Below are positions 7,206 through 16,783 of a DNA stretch of 64,000 bases, piece by piece (within the stretch, counting starts at the first letter, position 1; every line of letters begins with the position of its first letter). Below the pieces are notes generated by a model. That model searched no databases and was not told where the DNA came from. It saw only the letters and a list, made by a program, of their open reading frames with translations. This DNA is from Asticcacaulis endophyticus (lineage in GTDB: Bacteria > Pseudomonadota > Alphaproteobacteria > Caulobacterales > Caulobacteraceae): positions 62,001-126,000 of the forward strand of contig NZ_BMZB01000005.1 of the NCBI RefSeq assembly GCF_014652575.1, given 5' to 3'. Made by a program: the position numbers and the translations under genes.

Positions 7206-8762
7206 TTAAGATTTGGCGGACGGTGACAGGATCGCCAGAGCCTGCGCCTTATCGGCATCGGTCATGCGCTTTTCCAATGCGGTGAGGGCGGCTTTGGCAC
7301 TTTCGTGGCCCTTGGCCTGCGCCAGACGGAACCAGACCCAGGCCTTGACCATATCTTTGTCGCCGCCTTCGCCCTTCATCAGCATGACGCCGAGGTTGAA
7401 CATGGCGTCGTCCTGCCCCTGACGGGCGGCGGCTTCGAACCATTTGCGGGCTGTGGCGTCATCCTTGACGATCTGATCGCCGCCCTGATAGAAATAGGTG
7501 CCCACTGCGTTCTGGGCGTCGGCATTTCCGGCAAGGGCGGCCTCTTTATAATAGACCAGAGCCTTGGCCGGATCAGCATCGGCGCCTTCACCGGCGTCAT
7601 AGGCGCGAGCGACGCTATAAAGCGCACCCGCATGGTTTTGCTTTGAAGCTTCGTAATACCAGGCCACGGCGGTCTTGAGGTTCGGCTCTATGCCGTCGTC
7701 TCCAAGGTAATAGATTTCCGCAAGCGCATACTGAGCGGGGGCAAAGCCGACTTCGCCCGCCTGTTTATAATAGCTGACGGCCTTTTTAACATCCTTCTGC
7801 GTATCGTAACCGTAGTAGTAGATATCGCCCAGGGTTTTGGCCGCCGGGACATAGCCGACATAGTTGGCCCGCTCAAACCACTTGCGGGCCTCTTTTGGAT
7901 TTTTAGCCACGCCGAAACCGGTCAGATATACCTTGGCCAGCATGACCGCGGCTTCGCTGATCGGGGTCAGGCTGTCATCCGGGTACTTCGGATCAAAGGC
8001 CGGCATCTGGCGTGTGGCATCAAAGCGGCTGCCGGCGGCACGTTCCAACCACTTGATAGCTTCCGGGACGTCGGCTTTCATGCCCAGGCCATTGAGATAG
8101 ATTTTACCGATCAGGAGTGACGCTTCCACGCCACCATCACTGTCGGGAAGTTTAGCGTAGGATTTTTTCGCCATCTCCAGCGCTTCGGGGAATTTACCGG
8201 CATCGAATAGGGCATAGGCTTCGGGCAGGGTCTTGTCGCGGCGGGCAATGGAGGCCCGACCGGCTGCAAAGCCACGATCCGCACCGCTGCAATAGGCGGT
8301 CTGATCGGCGGTTGTACCGGGCGCTTCGGCGGAGGGAAAGCGCATGGGCGCGCCGGGAAGGGAGGCGTCACCAAACGGGCTGCTTTCGTTAAAGTAGTCG
8401 CTCCGGCCGCCGCCGATCACATTACCGTCGTCATCAAAGGTCGTGGGGCCCGCCATGGCGTCCGGATCGCGGCTGCCGGTGGTGGATTCGATGTAGTCCT
8501 GCACATAGCTATCTGTAGACCCCAGACCCGACGTGAAGAAATTACATGAGGCAGCGGAGTTGGGGTTGAGCTTCAGGACTCTACGGGCGGTCTTGGGTTT
8601 CAGCTTGCCTTCGACGGTTACGGTCGTTTCAGAAGGTGTCTCGGCCGCGGGCGGCGGCGTTGGCGTTTGCGCGGAAACCGACGTGGGCAGGATGACGACA
8701 GCACTAATAATGAGTGCGCGCGCGATAAACGCACCTGTGGCGGCTGTGGATTTCAATGACAT
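7206..8762 (-). CDS. Exported Sel1-repeat (TPR-like) protein, copy B
   Basis: 518 residues, with a signal peptide ending PTSVSAQ. The layout is the same as copy A: a short mature N-terminus with KLKPKTARRVL, a Cys motif ASCNF, a low-complexity linker, CSGADRGFAAGRASIARRD, then about seven Sel1 repeats (KWFERANYVGYVPAAKTLGD, ALAEIYYLGDDG and so on). Copy B is transcribed first and copy A follows after 18 bp, so the two are probably co-expressed. The shared Cys motifs suggest a conserved N-terminal module with a disulphide in the periplasm. The function is unassigned. Confidence 0.85.
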   Translation of the reverse strand: MSLKSTAATGAFIARALIISAVVILPTSVSAQTPTPPPAAETPSETTVTVEGKLKPKTARRVLKLNPNSAASCNFFTSGLGSTDSYVQDYIESTTGSRDPDAMAGPTTFDDDGNVIGGGRSDYFNESSPFGDASLPGAPMRFPSAEAPGTTADQTAYCSGADRGFAAGRASIARRDKTLPEAYALFDAGKFPEALEMAKKSYAKLPDSDGGVEASLLIGKIYLNGLGMKADVPEAIKWLERAAGSRFDATRQMPAFDPKYPDDSLTPISEAAVMLAKVYLTGFGVAKNPKEARKWFERANYVGYVPAAKTLGDIYYYGYDTQKDVKKAVSYYKQAGEVGFAPAQYALAEIYYLGDDGIEPNLKTAVAWYYEASKQNHAGALYSVARAYDAGEGADADPAKALVYYKEAALAGNADAQNAVGTYFYQGGDQIVKDDATARKWFEAAARQGQDDAMFNLGVMLMKGEGGDKDMVKAWVWFRLAQAKGHESAKAALTALEKRMTDADKAQALAILSPSAKS

Positions 8763-8994
8763 GACTGTCCCCCTGAATCTATTCCCTGTCGGCAGCTTAA
8801 ATGCGCAGCCGGTTTATTGCGGTACATAATGCCCGCTTTGGTGGAGCCGTCAACTGCAATCAGGTAGTGATCAAAATCGATCATCGAAGGGTGTGCTAAG
8901 TGGCCGGAATAGCGTCGTGCGGGCAGGGGACAAACCAAGGCGTTCCGGAAACGCGTTTCCCCTTATTGTTTTTGGATTTTTCCGACATCAGGTC

Positions 8995-9023
8995 TTGACG
9001 GGGAGGGAATCCTTGGGCATAAG
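8995..9023 (+). promoter_or_regulatory. Candidate housekeeping promoter of the S10 operon
   Basis: TTGACG at 8995-9000, a 17-bp spacer, and CATAAG at 9018-9023. The -35 matches the Caulobacter-type TTGACG consensus; the -10 is weaker. Confidence 0.45.
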
Positions 9024-9109
9024 CGCGACCTCTGTTGGATCGGCTGTGGTGCCTCAAGTGATTGAGGTGTCAGACGCGGTTCGCAAATCAAACGTTCAGG
9101 CACGGAATT

Positions 9110-9130
9110 GAGCCTTATACCGTAAGGCTC
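9110..9130 (+). other. Leader hairpin upstream of rpsJ
   Basis: An 8-bp perfect stem GAGCCTTA / TAAGGCTC with loop TACCG. A run of seven T follows 14-16 bases later, so it might act as a weak attenuator or leader element. No known ribosomal leader family was recognised. Confidence 0.4.
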
Positions 9131-9294
9131 GAAACGGTGTCTGTTTTTTTGCTTTCATCTGCCGGGAAACTGGTAGATGAGGGTGGTAGTTGCGGAATAT
9201 GCGTTCAGTCTCTTTTTTAGAGCCTGAGTTGGTCTTTGAAATGGTTCACTGCACGCGTTAAACCCGCAAGCTCTTTTATTGGAATACGAGCGAT

Positions 9295-9603
9295 ATGGAT
9301 CGTCAGAATATCCGCATCAGACTCAAGGCCTTCGATCATCGCGTGCTGGATCATTCCACACGCGAAATCGTGAACACGGCCAAGAGAACGGGCGCCACCG
9401 TTCGGGGACCTATTCCCCTGCCTACGCTCATTGAGCGTTTCACCGTAAACCGTTCGCCGCACGTCGATAAGAAGTCCCGCGAACAGTTTGAAATTCGCAC
9501 GCACAAGCGTGTGCTCGACATCGTCGATCCGACTCCTCAGACCGTGGACGCGCTCATGAAGCTCGACCTGTCGGCGGGTGTCGATGTCGAGATTAAGATC
9601 TGA
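9295..9603 (+). CDS. rpsJ: Small ribosomal subunit protein uS10
   Basis: 102 residues, full length for S10. It begins [19 protein letters not shown] and has the typical GPIPLPT and [14 protein letters not shown] segments. S10 is part of the 30S head and also the NusB partner (NusE) in transcription antitermination. It is the first gene of the supercluster, with rplC 11 bp downstream. Confidence 0.98.
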   Translation: MDRQNIRIRLKAFDHRVLDHSTREIVNTAKRTGATVRGPIPLPTLIERFTVNRSPHVDKKSREQFEIRTHKRVLDIVDPTPQTVDALMKLDLSAGVDVEIKI

Positions 9604-9614
9604 GGATATTGACC

Positions 9615-10358
9615 ATGCGGACGGGCTTGATTGCCAAAAAGCTGGGCATGACGCGTTATTTCGATAACGATGGCGTCCATGTGCCAGTTACCGTTCTCTC
9701 TCTAGAGGGCTGCCAGGTTGTGGCGCAGCGTACGAAGGACAGGGACGGCTATGTCGCGCTCCAGCTCGGTGCTGGATCTGCGAAAGCAAAGAACACCACG
9801 AAGCCGGAGCGTGAGCGCTTCGCCAAGGCTCAGGTTGAGCCCAAGGCGATCCTCGCTGAGTTCCGTGTTTCCGAAGACGCGCTTGTCGACGTCGGTGCTG
9901 AATTATCGGCTGACCACTTCGTTGAAGGTCAGAAGGTCGACATTCAGGGCACGACCATCGGTAAGGGCTTTGCCGGCGCCATGAAGCGCTGGAACTTCGG
10001 TGGTATGCGCGCAACTCACGGTGTGTCGGTGTCTCACCGGGCACACGGTTCAACGGGTCAGCGTCAAGACCCAGGCCGTACCTTCCCAGGTAAGAAGATG
10101 GCCGGTCACTACGGTGTTGAAACCGTCACGACCCTGAACCTCGAAGTGGTTCGCGTTGATGCCGAGCGTGGCCTTCTTTATATTCGCGGTGCTGTTCCCG
10201 GTTCGGAAGGGTCTTTCGTCAAGATCCGTGACGCCGTGAAAAAGGCCGCTCCGCAAGGTCTGCCGTTCCCTGCTGGTATTAAGTCTGTAGCTGCCGCTCC
10301 GGTCGCTGCAAATGAAGCCCCGGCTGAGGCTCCTGCCGCAGAAGAGGGAGCTGAATAA
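9615..10358 (+). CDS. rplC: Large ribosomal subunit protein uL3
   Basis: 247 residues from the ATG at 9615; a TTG two codons earlier is not needed. The N-terminus [14 protein letters not shown] and the internal [15 protein letters not shown] and [11 protein letters not shown]-like ([13 protein letters not shown]) loops are diagnostic. L3 is an early assembly protein near the peptidyl-transferase centre. A low-complexity Ala/Glu/Pro tail of about 25 residues extends the C-terminus, as is common in alphaproteobacteria. Two bases separate it from rplD. Confidence 0.97.
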   Translation: MRTGLIAKKLGMTRYFDNDGVHVPVTVLSLEGCQVVAQRTKDRDGYVALQLGAGSAKAKNTTKPERERFAKAQVEPKAILAEFRVSEDALVDVGAELSADHFVEGQKVDIQGTTIGKGFAGAMKRWNFGGMRATHGVSVSHRAHGSTGQRQDPGRTFPGKKMAGHYGVETVTTLNLEVVRVDAERGLLYIRGAVPGSEGSFVKIRDAVKKAAPQGLPFPAGIKSVAAAPVAANEAPAEAPAAEEGAE

Positions 10359-10360
10359 TT

Positions 10361-10993
10361 ATGAAAATCCAAGTCACCAATCTGAACGCTGATCAAGCGG
10401 GCGAGCTGGAACTTTCGGACAACGTCTTCGGTCTCGAAGATATCCGCTCCGACATTCTGGCCCGCGTCGTAAACTGGCAGTTGGCCAAGCGCCGCGCCGG
10501 TACGCACAAGGTTCAGACCCGCAATGAGAATTCTCGTACGGGTAAGAAGATGTATAAGCAAAAAGGCTCCGGCGGCGCCCGTCACGGCTCACGTCGTGCC
10601 CCGCAGTTCGTCGGTGGTTCGCGCGCTTTCGGTCCGGTCGTTCGCTCTCATGCGTTTGACCTGCCTAAGAAGGTTCGTGCGCTCGGCCTGCGTCATGCTT
10701 TGTCGTCCAAGGTAAAGTCCGGCTCGCTGATCATTCTGGATCAGGCGATTGTGGATGCCCCGAAGACCCAAAGCCTGCTGGCATCTTTCGAGAAGCTCGG
10801 CCTGAAGAACGCGCTGTTTATCGCGGGTCCTGAAGTCGACACCAACTTCGCTCTGGCCTCGCGCAACATCCCGAATATCGATGTGTTGCCGAACGCCGGT
10901 CTCAATGTCTATGACATTCTGCGTCGTGAAAAGCTGGTTCTGACCAAGTCTGCGGTCGAAGCCATCGAAGCACGCTTTGCTGTGGGAGCTTAA
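10361..10993 (+). CDS. rplD: Large ribosomal subunit protein uL4
   Basis: 210 residues, normal length. It has the long basic loop [20 protein letters not shown] that lines the peptide exit tunnel. In enterobacteria L4 represses the S10 operon through a leader; no comparable leader could be recognised here. It is followed 3 bp later by rplW. Confidence 0.97.
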   Translation: MKIQVTNLNADQAGELELSDNVFGLEDIRSDILARVVNWQLAKRRAGTHKVQTRNENSRTGKKMYKQKGSGGARHGSRRAPQFVGGSRAFGPVVRSHAFDLPKKVRALGLRHALSSKVKSGSLIILDQAIVDAPKTQSLLASFEKLGLKNALFIAGPEVDTNFALASRNIPNIDVLPNAGLNVYDILRREKLVLTKSAVEAIEARFAVGA

Positions 10994-10996
10994 GAG

Positions 10997-11293
10997 ATGG
11001 CTGCTACTATTCGCAATTACGACGTTCTCCTGTCGCCGCACATCACCGAAAAGGCCACTCTGCTGTCCGAGCAGAACAAGGTTGTCTTCAAGGTGTCGCT
11101 GGACTCCTCTAAAGACGAAGTCGCCTCGGCGGTCGAAGCGCTTTACGGCGTTAAGGTCACCAAGGTGAACACGATCGTTCAAAAGGGCAAGACCAAGCGC
11201 TTCAAGGGCATTAAGGGTCGCCGCATTGATGTCAAAAAGGCGATTGTTACCCTCGAAGAGGGCCAATCCATAGACATCACAACCGGCTTGTAA
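10997..11293 (+). CDS. rplW: Large ribosomal subunit protein uL23
   Basis: 98 residues starting [20 protein letters not shown]. It has the SPxxTEKA and [12 protein letters not shown] segments of L23. It lies at the exit of the peptide tunnel and is the docking site for trigger factor and SRP. Fifteen bases before rplB hold a clear AAGGAGAGG ribosome-binding site. Confidence 0.97.
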   Translation: MAATIRNYDVLLSPHITEKATLLSEQNKVVFKVSLDSSKDEVASAVEALYGVKVTKVNTIVQKGKTKRFKGIKGRRIDVKKAIVTLEEGQSIDITTGL

Positions 11294-11308
11294 GGAGAGG
11301 TTTGAGCA

Positions 11309-12145
11309 ATGGCTTTAAAGCAATATAATCCGACCTCCCCCGGCCGTCGTCAGCTTGTTCTGGTTGACCGTTCGGAACTGCACAAGGGTCGCCCTGAGAA
11401 ATCACTTGTCGAAGGCTTGACCAAGTCCGGCGGTCGTGGTGCCGGTGGCCGTATCGCTGTCCGCTTTCGCGGCGGTGGTGCCAAGCGCCTGTACCGCATC
11501 ATCGACTTCAAGCGTCGCAAGTTTGATGTGGTCGGCACGGTTGAGCGTCTGGAATATGACCCTAACCGTACCGCGTTCATCGCGCTGATCAATTACGCCG
11601 ACGGCGAAAAGGCCTATATTCTGGCCCCGCAACGCCTCAAGGCCGGTGACCAGATCATCGCCTCTGAAAAGGTTGACGTGAAGCCTGGTAATGCCGCTCC
11701 GTTGCGCGCCCTGCCGATCGGCACGATCATCCACAATGTTGAGCTGAAGCCGCTTAAGGGTGGCCAGTTGGCCCGCTCGGCCGGCGCCTATGCTCAGCTT
11801 GTTGGTCGTGACGCCGGTTACGCTCAGATCCGTCTGGGTTCGGGCGAGCTTCGCATGGTGCTTGACACCTGCATGGCGACCGTCGGCGCTGTGTCCAACC
11901 AGGACCACATGAACGAAAACCTCGGTAAAGCCGGTCGCTCTGTCCATAAGGGCCGTCGTCCACACGTCCGCGGTGTCGCCATGAACCCGATCGACCACCC
12001 GCACGGTGGTGGTGAAGGCCGTACCTCCGGTGGTCGTAACCCTGTGACACCTTGGGGCAAGCCCACCAAGGGTCGTAAGACTCGTACCAACAAAGCGACG
12101 GATAAGTACATCATCCGCTCGCGTCACGTTAAGAAGGCTCGCTAA
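11309..12145 (+). CDS. rplB: Large ribosomal subunit protein uL2
   Basis: 278 residues, full length. It contains the conserved C-terminal signature [20 protein letters not shown] with the functionally important His near the peptidyl-transferase centre. It binds 23S rRNA and is needed for subunit joining and peptide-bond formation. Three bases separate it from rpsS. Confidence 0.98.
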   Translation: MALKQYNPTSPGRRQLVLVDRSELHKGRPEKSLVEGLTKSGGRGAGGRIAVRFRGGGAKRLYRIIDFKRRKFDVVGTVERLEYDPNRTAFIALINYADGEKAYILAPQRLKAGDQIIASEKVDVKPGNAAPLRALPIGTIIHNVELKPLKGGQLARSAGAYAQLVGRDAGYAQIRLGSGELRMVLDTCMATVGAVSNQDHMNENLGKAGRSVHKGRRPHVRGVAMNPIDHPHGGGEGRTSGGRNPVTPWGKPTKGRKTRTNKATDKYIIRSRHVKKAR

Positions 12146-12148
12146 TCC

Positions 12149-12427
12149 ATGGCACGCTCCGTATGGAAAGGTCCTTTCGTGGATGGTCACCTTCTTAAGA
12201 AGGCTGACGCCGCGCAGGGTTCCGGTCGCAAAGAGGTCATTAAGACCTGGTCGCGTCGCTCGGTCATCATGCCCCAGTTCATTGGGCTGACGATCGGCGT
12301 ATATAATGGTCAAAAGCATGTGCCCGTAATCGTGTCGGAAGACATGGTTGGCATGAAGCTCGGTGAATTTTCGCCTACGCGGAACTTCCCCGGTCACGCC
12401 GCTGACAAGAAGGCGAAGAGGAAGTAA
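12149..12427 (+). CDS. rpsS: Small ribosomal subunit protein uS19
   Basis: 92 residues, [20 protein letters not shown], with the conserved TWSRRS and [11 protein letters not shown]-like ([15 protein letters not shown]) segments. It sits in the 30S head with S13 near the A site. rplV starts after 2 bp. Confidence 0.98.
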   Translation: MARSVWKGPFVDGHLLKKADAAQGSGRKEVIKTWSRRSVIMPQFIGLTIGVYNGQKHVPVIVSEDMVGMKLGEFSPTRNFPGHAADKKAKRK

Positions 12428-12429
12428 TT

Positions 12430-12825
12430 ATGTCTCAGACAAAAAATCCTCGCCGCGTTGAAGCCAACGAAGCCCGCGTCAAGCTGGTTTCGGTGCGCAT
12501 CAGCCCGCGTAAGCTAAATCTGGTCGCTCAATCCATTCGTGGTCTGAAGGTGCAACGCGCCCTCAACGAACTGGAATTCAGCCACAAGCGCATCGCCAAA
12601 GACGTTCGCAAGGCTTTGTATTCGGCGATCTCCAATGCCGAAAACAACCACAACCTGGACATCGACAACCTGTTTGTCGCTCAGGCTTATGTGGGCAAAG
12701 GCATTGTCATGAAGCGTTTCGCTTCACGGGCTCGTGGCCGTTCGTCGCGTATCCTCAAGCCGTTTTCGGAAATCACGATTGTGGTTCGCGAATTCGGTGC
12801 CGAAGCTGCTAAAGGGGCTGCGTAA
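12430..12825 (+). CDS. rplV: Large ribosomal subunit protein uL22
   Basis: 131 residues, with the conserved [20 protein letters not shown] and RASPRARGR-like ([12 protein letters not shown]) loop that reaches into the exit tunnel and is a site of macrolide-resistance changes in other bacteria. Its stop overlaps the start of rpsC (TAATG), so the two are translationally coupled. Confidence 0.97.
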   Translation: MSQTKNPRRVEANEARVKLVSVRISPRKLNLVAQSIRGLKVQRALNELEFSHKRIAKDVRKALYSAISNAENNHNLDIDNLFVAQAYVGKGIVMKRFASRARGRSSRILKPFSEITIVVREFGAEAAKGAA

Positions 12826-13577
12826 TGGGTCAGAAAGTTAATCCTATTGGTCTGCGCCTCGGCGTCAACCGCACCTGGGACTCGCGCTGGTTCGCTGCGC
12901 GTCAGGAATATGCCAAGCTGCTTCATCAGGACCTGAAGATCCGTAAGGAACTCAAGGAAAAGCTGAACGCAGCCGGTGTGTCGCGCATCATCATTGAGCG
13001 TCCTCACAAGAAGTGCCGTATTACCATCTACGCCGCCCGTCCGGGCGTTGTGATTGGTAAAAAAGGCCAGGACATCGATAAGCTGCGCAAGGACATCGCC
13101 ACCCTCACTGAGGGCGAAGTGTTCCTGAACCTGGTCGAAGTGCGTAAGCCCGAAGTCGACGCTCAACTGGTTGCCGAGTCTATCGCTCAGCAGCTTGAGC
13201 GCCGTATCGCCTTCCGCCGCGCCATGAAGCGTTCGATCCAGTCGGCTATGCGTCTGGGCGCCAAGGGCATCCGTATGAACCTTTCGGGCCGCCTTGGCGG
13301 TGCTGAAATCGCGCGTATGGAATGGTACCGTGAAGGCCGCGTGCCTTTGCACACCATCCGTGCTGACATCGACTTTGGTTTTGCCGAAGCCCTGACCACC
13401 TATGGTATCATTGGTATCAAGGTGTGGATCTTCAAGGGCGAAGTCCTTGAGCACGATCCGATGGCCCAGGACAAGCGTTGGGCGATTGAGGCGGCTGGCC
13501 CATCGTCAAACGAACGTCCTGAGCGCTCTGACCGTAACCGCGGCCCGCGCCGCGATCGTAATCAGAAGGAGGCTTAA
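12825..13577 (+). CDS. rpsC: Small ribosomal subunit protein uS3
   Basis: 250 residues, [20 protein letters not shown]. It contains the KH domain ([13 protein letters not shown]) that forms part of the mRNA entry site and helicase. The C-terminus is a charged Arg/Asn tail of about 30 residues. It is followed by rplP after 5 bp. Confidence 0.98.
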   Translation: MGQKVNPIGLRLGVNRTWDSRWFAARQEYAKLLHQDLKIRKELKEKLNAAGVSRIIIERPHKKCRITIYAARPGVVIGKKGQDIDKLRKDIATLTEGEVFLNLVEVRKPEVDAQLVAESIAQQLERRIAFRRAMKRSIQSAMRLGAKGIRMNLSGRLGGAEIARMEWYREGRVPLHTIRADIDFGFAEALTTYGIIGIKVWIFKGEVLEHDPMAQDKRWAIEAAGPSSNERPERSDRNRGPRRDRNQKEA

Positions 13578-13582
13578 GAGCC

Positions 13583-14026
13583 ATGTTGCTCCCTAAGCGC
13601 ACCAAATACCGCAAGGCTTTCAAAGGCCGTATTCATGGCAACGCCAAGGGCGGCTTTACGCTGAACTTTGGTTCGTATGGCCTGAAGACGGTCGAGCCTG
13701 AGCGCCTGACAGCTCGTCAAATCGAAGCTGCCCGTCGTGCGATCACCCGCCAAATGAAGCGTCAAGGCCGCGTTTGGATCCGTATTTTCCCTGACCTGCC
13801 GGTCACGGGTAAGCCTGCCGAAGTCCGTATGGGTAAAGGTAAGGGTGCGGTGGATTACTGGGCTGCTCGCGTAGCTCCGGGTCGCATTCTGTTTGAAATC
13901 GACGGCGTGCCGGACGATATCGCTCGCGAAGCTCTGCGCCTCGGCGCGGCTAAGCTGCCGGTTCGTACCCGCGTCGTGACCCGCCTTGATGCCGGCATTG
14001 CGCCGGTCGCTGAGGCTGCGGAGTAG
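13583..14026 (+). CDS. rplP: Large ribosomal subunit protein uL16
   Basis: 147 residues. It begins [16 protein letters not shown] and contains the [19 protein letters not shown] region near the A-site tRNA. It is slightly longer at the C-terminus than the E. coli protein. rpmC follows after 4 bp. Confidence 0.98.
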   Translation: MLLPKRTKYRKAFKGRIHGNAKGGFTLNFGSYGLKTVEPERLTARQIEAARRAITRQMKRQGRVWIRIFPDLPVTGKPAEVRMGKGKGAVDYWAARVAPGRILFEIDGVPDDIAREALRLGAAKLPVRTRVVTRLDAGIAPVAEAAE

Positions 14027-14030
14027 GATC

Positions 14031-14222
14031 ATGACCAAGATTGCTGACCTGCGGGGCAAGACCCCTGACCAATTGCACGAAGAACTGCTCAATCTGAAGA
14101 AAGAGCAATTCAACCTGCGTTTCCAGAAGGCCACTGGCCAGATGGAAAAGACTCACCGTGTAGACGAAGTTCGTAAGGACATCGCCCGCATCAAGACCCT
14201 TTTGACGGCCCAAAAAGCCTAA
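14031..14222 (+). CDS. rpmC: Large ribosomal subunit protein uL29
   Basis: 63 residues from the ATG at 14031. An in-frame start at 13986 would overlap rplP by 40 bp and is rejected, because family members begin at the [15 protein letters not shown] equivalent. L29 is a small helical hairpin near the tunnel exit. rpsQ starts 9 bp later behind an AAGGAGAG site. Confidence 0.96.
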   Translation: MTKIADLRGKTPDQLHEELLNLKKEQFNLRFQKATGQMEKTHRVDEVRKDIARIKTLLTAQKA

Positions 14223-14231
14223 GGAGAGACC

Positions 14232-14468
14232 ATGCCCAAGCGTATTCTGGAAGGTCTGGTTGTTTCCGATAAGGGCGACAAGACCATCGTTGTTAAGGTT
14301 GAACGCACCGTTCTGCACCCGCTCTTGAAAAAGACGGTCCGCGTATCGAAGCGCTACCACGCCCACGACGAAGCTAACACCTACAAGGCTGGCGAAACCG
14401 CACGCATCATCGAATGTGCGCCTAAGTCGAAGCTGAAGACCTGGGAAGTGCTTCCTAAAGAAGCCTAA
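14232..14468 (+). CDS. rpsQ: Small ribosomal subunit protein uS17
   Basis: 78 residues, [18 protein letters not shown], with the OB-fold segments [14 protein letters not shown]. It is an early 16S rRNA-binding assembly protein. It ends the S10 half of the cluster: a 314-bp gap full of hairpins follows, at the same place where E. coli divides the S10 and spc operons. Confidence 0.97.
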   Translation: MPKRILEGLVVSDKGDKTIVVKVERTVLHPLLKKTVRVSKRYHAHDEANTYKAGETARIIECAPKSKLKTWEVLPKEA

Positions 14469-14782
14469 TGGCTTCGCCAAAAAGTTTGAAAGCTATGCTT
14501 TCAATACGTTTTTGGCGGGTCAATTCAGGAAAAATGCTCTCGAAGCGGTTCTTCGAGCATTTTTGAGTTTACTTCTAACGCGGAATGAGGCTTATGCCTC
14601 ATTCCGCGAATATTTGTCGGTATAGCGTTGCGGTCTGCTTTGGCCGCAAAACCTGCCGAAAAAGAAATTCAAATCATGAGTAGGGGCTTGCCCTGATAGC
14701 GTGATTTGCTCGTATCGTTTCAAACCAAGGCACCTTAAGCAACAGCGAAGGGTTTTGGTTTGGGTTTCAAGGAAGTTTGAAC
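14469..14782 (+). other. rpsQ-rplN gap with three consecutive hairpins
   Basis: No gene fits here. Three inverted repeats lie in a row. H1 (14475-14517) has a 9-bp outer stem CGCCAAAAA/TTTTTGGCG and an inner 8-bp stem TTGAAAGC-TAT-GCTTTCAA. H2 (14530-14564) has AAAAATGCT/AGCATTTTT plus CGAAG/CTTCG and ends in a T-run, so it resembles a terminator in both directions. H3 (14579-14608) is a perfect 13-bp repeat, CGCGGAATGAGGC-TTAT and its complement. The remaining 170 bp before rplN presumably hold the promoter of the downstream (spc-like) unit, but no strong -35/-10 pair was recognised. Confidence 0.7.
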
Positions 14783-15151
14783 ATGATTCAGATGCAAACT
14801 AACCTGGATGTTGCCGATAATTCCGGCGCACGCCGGGTCATGTGCATCAAGGTGTTGGGTGGCTCTAAGCGCCGCTACGCCTCGGTGGGTGACCTGATCG
14901 TCGTTTCCGTTAAGGAAGCGATTCCGCGTGGTCGCGTGAAGAAGGGTGATGTGCTGCGCGCCATCGTCGTTCGCACCGCGAAAGACATCCAGCGTAAAGA
15001 CGGATCGGTGATCCGTTTCGACACCAATGCTGCCGTGATCGTCAATAAGTCGTCCGAGCCCGTTGGCACTCGTATCTTCGGCCCGGTTCCGCGCGAATTG
15101 CGCGCCAAGAACCACATGAAGATCATTTCGCTGGCACCGGAGGTGATCTGA
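14783..15151 (+). CDS. rplN: Large ribosomal subunit protein uL14
   Basis: 122 residues from the ATG at 14783, exactly the usual L14 length; a TTG two codons earlier is rejected. Diagnostic segments are [17 protein letters not shown] and the C-terminal [20 protein letters not shown]. It is the first gene of the second (spc-like) transcription unit and is followed by rplX after 1 bp. Confidence 0.98.
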   Translation: MIQMQTNLDVADNSGARRVMCIKVLGGSKRRYASVGDLIVVSVKEAIPRGRVKKGDVLRAIVVRTAKDIQRKDGSVIRFDTNAAVIVNKSSEPVGTRIFGPVPRELRAKNHMKIISLAPEVI

Positions 15152-15152
15152 T

Positions 15153-15470
15153 ATGGCTGCGAAGATTAAGAAAAACGACACCGTTGTTGTGTTGACCGGT
15201 AAGGACAAAGGCCGTCAAGGCAAGGTCCTTCGGGTACTGACTGAAGAAAACCGCGTCGTCGTGCAAGGCATTGCTGTGGTTCAACGCCACACCCGCGCCA
15301 GCCAGACGAACCCGCAAGGCGGCATCATCAACAAAGAAGCCGCTATCCACGTTTCGAACGTCGCCCACATCGACCCGAAGTCCGGCAAGCCAACCCGCGT
15401 TGGTTTCAAGATTGATGGCGACAAGAAGGTGCGCGTCGCCAAGAAGTCCGGTGAGGTCATCAATGGCTGA
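15153..15470 (+). CDS. rplX: Large ribosomal subunit protein uL24
   Basis: 105 residues with the N-terminal KOW motif ([20 protein letters not shown]). It is an early 23S assembly initiator. Its last 8 bp overlap the start of rplE (ATGGCTGA), indicating translational coupling. Confidence 0.97.
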   Translation: MAAKIKKNDTVVVLTGKDKGRQGKVLRVLTEENRVVVQGIAVVQRHTRASQTNPQGGIINKEAAIHVSNVAHIDPKSGKPTRVGFKIDGDKKVRVAKKSGEVING

Positions 15471-16020
15471 TACGAAGTACACTCCGCGCCTTAAGGCGGT
15501 CTATCTTGAGACCATCCGTGAGGCCATGAAGGCTGAGTTCGGTTACACGAACGAAATGCAAGTGCCAAAGCTTGACAAGATCGTTGTCAATATGGGTATC
15601 GGCGAGGCCGTTGCTGACTCCAAGAAGGTAAAGGCTGCGATCAAGGATCTGGCTGCTATCACGGGTCAGAAGCCGGCTGAAACCAAGGCTCGTCAATCCA
15701 TCGCCGGCTTTAAGCTGCGCGAAGGTATGGTGATCGGCGCCAAGGTTACGCTGCGCAAGGATCGTATGTATGAATTCCTCGACCGCCTGATCACGATCGC
15801 GCTGCCGCGCGTGAAGGATTTCCGTGGTCTGAACGGTAACTCCTTTGACGGTCGTGGCAACTATGCCATGGGCCTGAAGGAACACATCGTGTTTCCGGAA
15901 ATCAACTACGACCAAATCGATCAGATGTGGGGCATGGATATCGTTGTCTGCACCACGGCTCCGAGCGACAAGGAAGCTAAGGCGCTTCTGAAGGCGTTCC
16001 AGTTCCCGTTCACGTCGTAA
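15463..16020 (+). CDS. rplE: Large ribosomal subunit protein uL5
   Basis: 185 residues from the ATG at 15463. The reading frame continues upstream to 15271 inside rplX, but family members begin near [11 protein letters not shown]. It contains [11 protein letters not shown] and RDFRGL-like ([18 protein letters not shown]) segments. It binds 5S rRNA and contacts P-site tRNA. Confidence 0.97.
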   Translation: MADTKYTPRLKAVYLETIREAMKAEFGYTNEMQVPKLDKIVVNMGIGEAVADSKKVKAAIKDLAAITGQKPAETKARQSIAGFKLREGMVIGAKVTLRKDRMYEFLDRLITIALPRVKDFRGLNGNSFDGRGNYAMGLKEHIVFPEINYDQIDQMWGMDIVVCTTAPSDKEAKALLKAFQFPFTS

Positions 16021-16039
16021 GCGGGGAGAGAAAGATATC

Positions 16040-16345
16040 ATGGCAAAGAAAAGCGCAATTAACCGCAACGAGATGGTCAAGAAGCTGGTGGCTCAATATG
16101 CCTCTAAGCGCGAAGCCCTCAAAGCGATCGCTGTCGATGAGTCTCTTCCGCTGGAAGAACGCTTCGATGCCCGTCTGAAACTGGCCAAGTTGCCTCGCAA
16201 CTCAGCGCCCAACCGCATCCGTAACCGCTGCGAAATCACCGGTCGTCCGAGAGCTTTCTATCGTAAGCTTAAGATGAGCCGTATCGCTTTGCGTGAGCTT
16301 GGCAACCAGGGACAAGTCCCCGGTCTGACCAAGTCAAGCTGGTAA
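16040..16345 (+). CDS. rpsN: Small ribosomal subunit protein uS14
   Basis: 101 residues, the long zinc-free S14 type: no CxxC pairs are present, only [20 protein letters not shown] near the C-terminus. It is part of the 30S head. Its start at 16040 follows a GGGGAGAG site. Confidence 0.97.
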   Translation: MAKKSAINRNEMVKKLVAQYASKREALKAIAVDESLPLEERFDARLKLAKLPRNSAPNRIRNRCEITGRPRAFYRKLKMSRIALRELGNQGQVPGLTKSSW

Positions 16346-16359
16346 GGGAGGATTGAAAT

Positions 16360-16758
16360 ATGTTCGTTAACGATCCTCTGAGCGACATGATCGCTCGTAT
16401 CAAGAATGCGGCCATGCGTAAGCGTTCCAGCGTTCTGACCCCGGCCTCCAAGCTGCGCGGTCGCGTGCTCGATGTCCTTAAGGACGAGGGCTATATCCGC
16501 GGCTATGAGCTTCTGGAAGTTCCCGGCGAGTTTCCTCAGTTCCAGATTGAACTGAAGTACTTCGACGGTGAGCCGGTCATCGCGGAAATCGCCCGCGTGT
16601 CAAAGCCAGGCCGTCGCGTCTATTCGTCGATCAAAGATCTGAAGCCTATCAAGAACGGCCTCGGTATCTCGATCCTGTCCACGCCCAAGGGCGTCATGTC
16701 TGACAACGCAGCCCGCGACAATAACGTCGGCGGCGAAGTCCTCTGCCGCGTCTACTAA
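16360..16758 (+). CDS. rpsH: Small ribosomal subunit protein uS8
   Basis: 132 residues, [20 protein letters not shown], ending in [19 protein letters not shown], both typical of S8. In E. coli S8 represses the spc operon by binding the rplE region of its mRNA; this was not tested here. Confidence 0.98.
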   Translation: MFVNDPLSDMIARIKNAAMRKRSSVLTPASKLRGRVLDVLKDEGYIRGYELLEVPGEFPQFQIELKYFDGEPVIAEIARVSKPGRRVYSSIKDLKPIKNGLGISILSTPKGVMSDNAARDNNVGGEVLCRVY

Positions 16759-16783
16759 GACCGGCTGATAGGAAATTAAGACC

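Larger units (their letters stand above)
8763..9294 (+). promoter_or_regulatory. Leader/promoter region of the ribosomal S10 operon
   Basis: About 530 bp with no convincing gene between the Sel1 gene (minus strand) and rpsJ. It must hold two divergent promoters. A 72-residue plus-strand frame at 8893-9111 has no recognisable features. It contains the promoter candidate at 8995 and a hairpin at 9110-9130 followed by a T-run around 9145, which could make up an mRNA leader of roughly 260 nt. The tufA gene often found immediately before rpsJ in proteobacteria is absent. Confidence 0.45.

Noticed and set aside
8893-9111. 72-codon plus-strand frame upstream of rpsJ
   Set aside because: Overlaps the best promoter candidate, has no good start site and no protein-like features.
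11402-12397. 331-codon minus-strand frame over rplB and rpsS
   Set aside because: Shadow of high-GC ribosomal genes with strong codon bias; no homology to any family.
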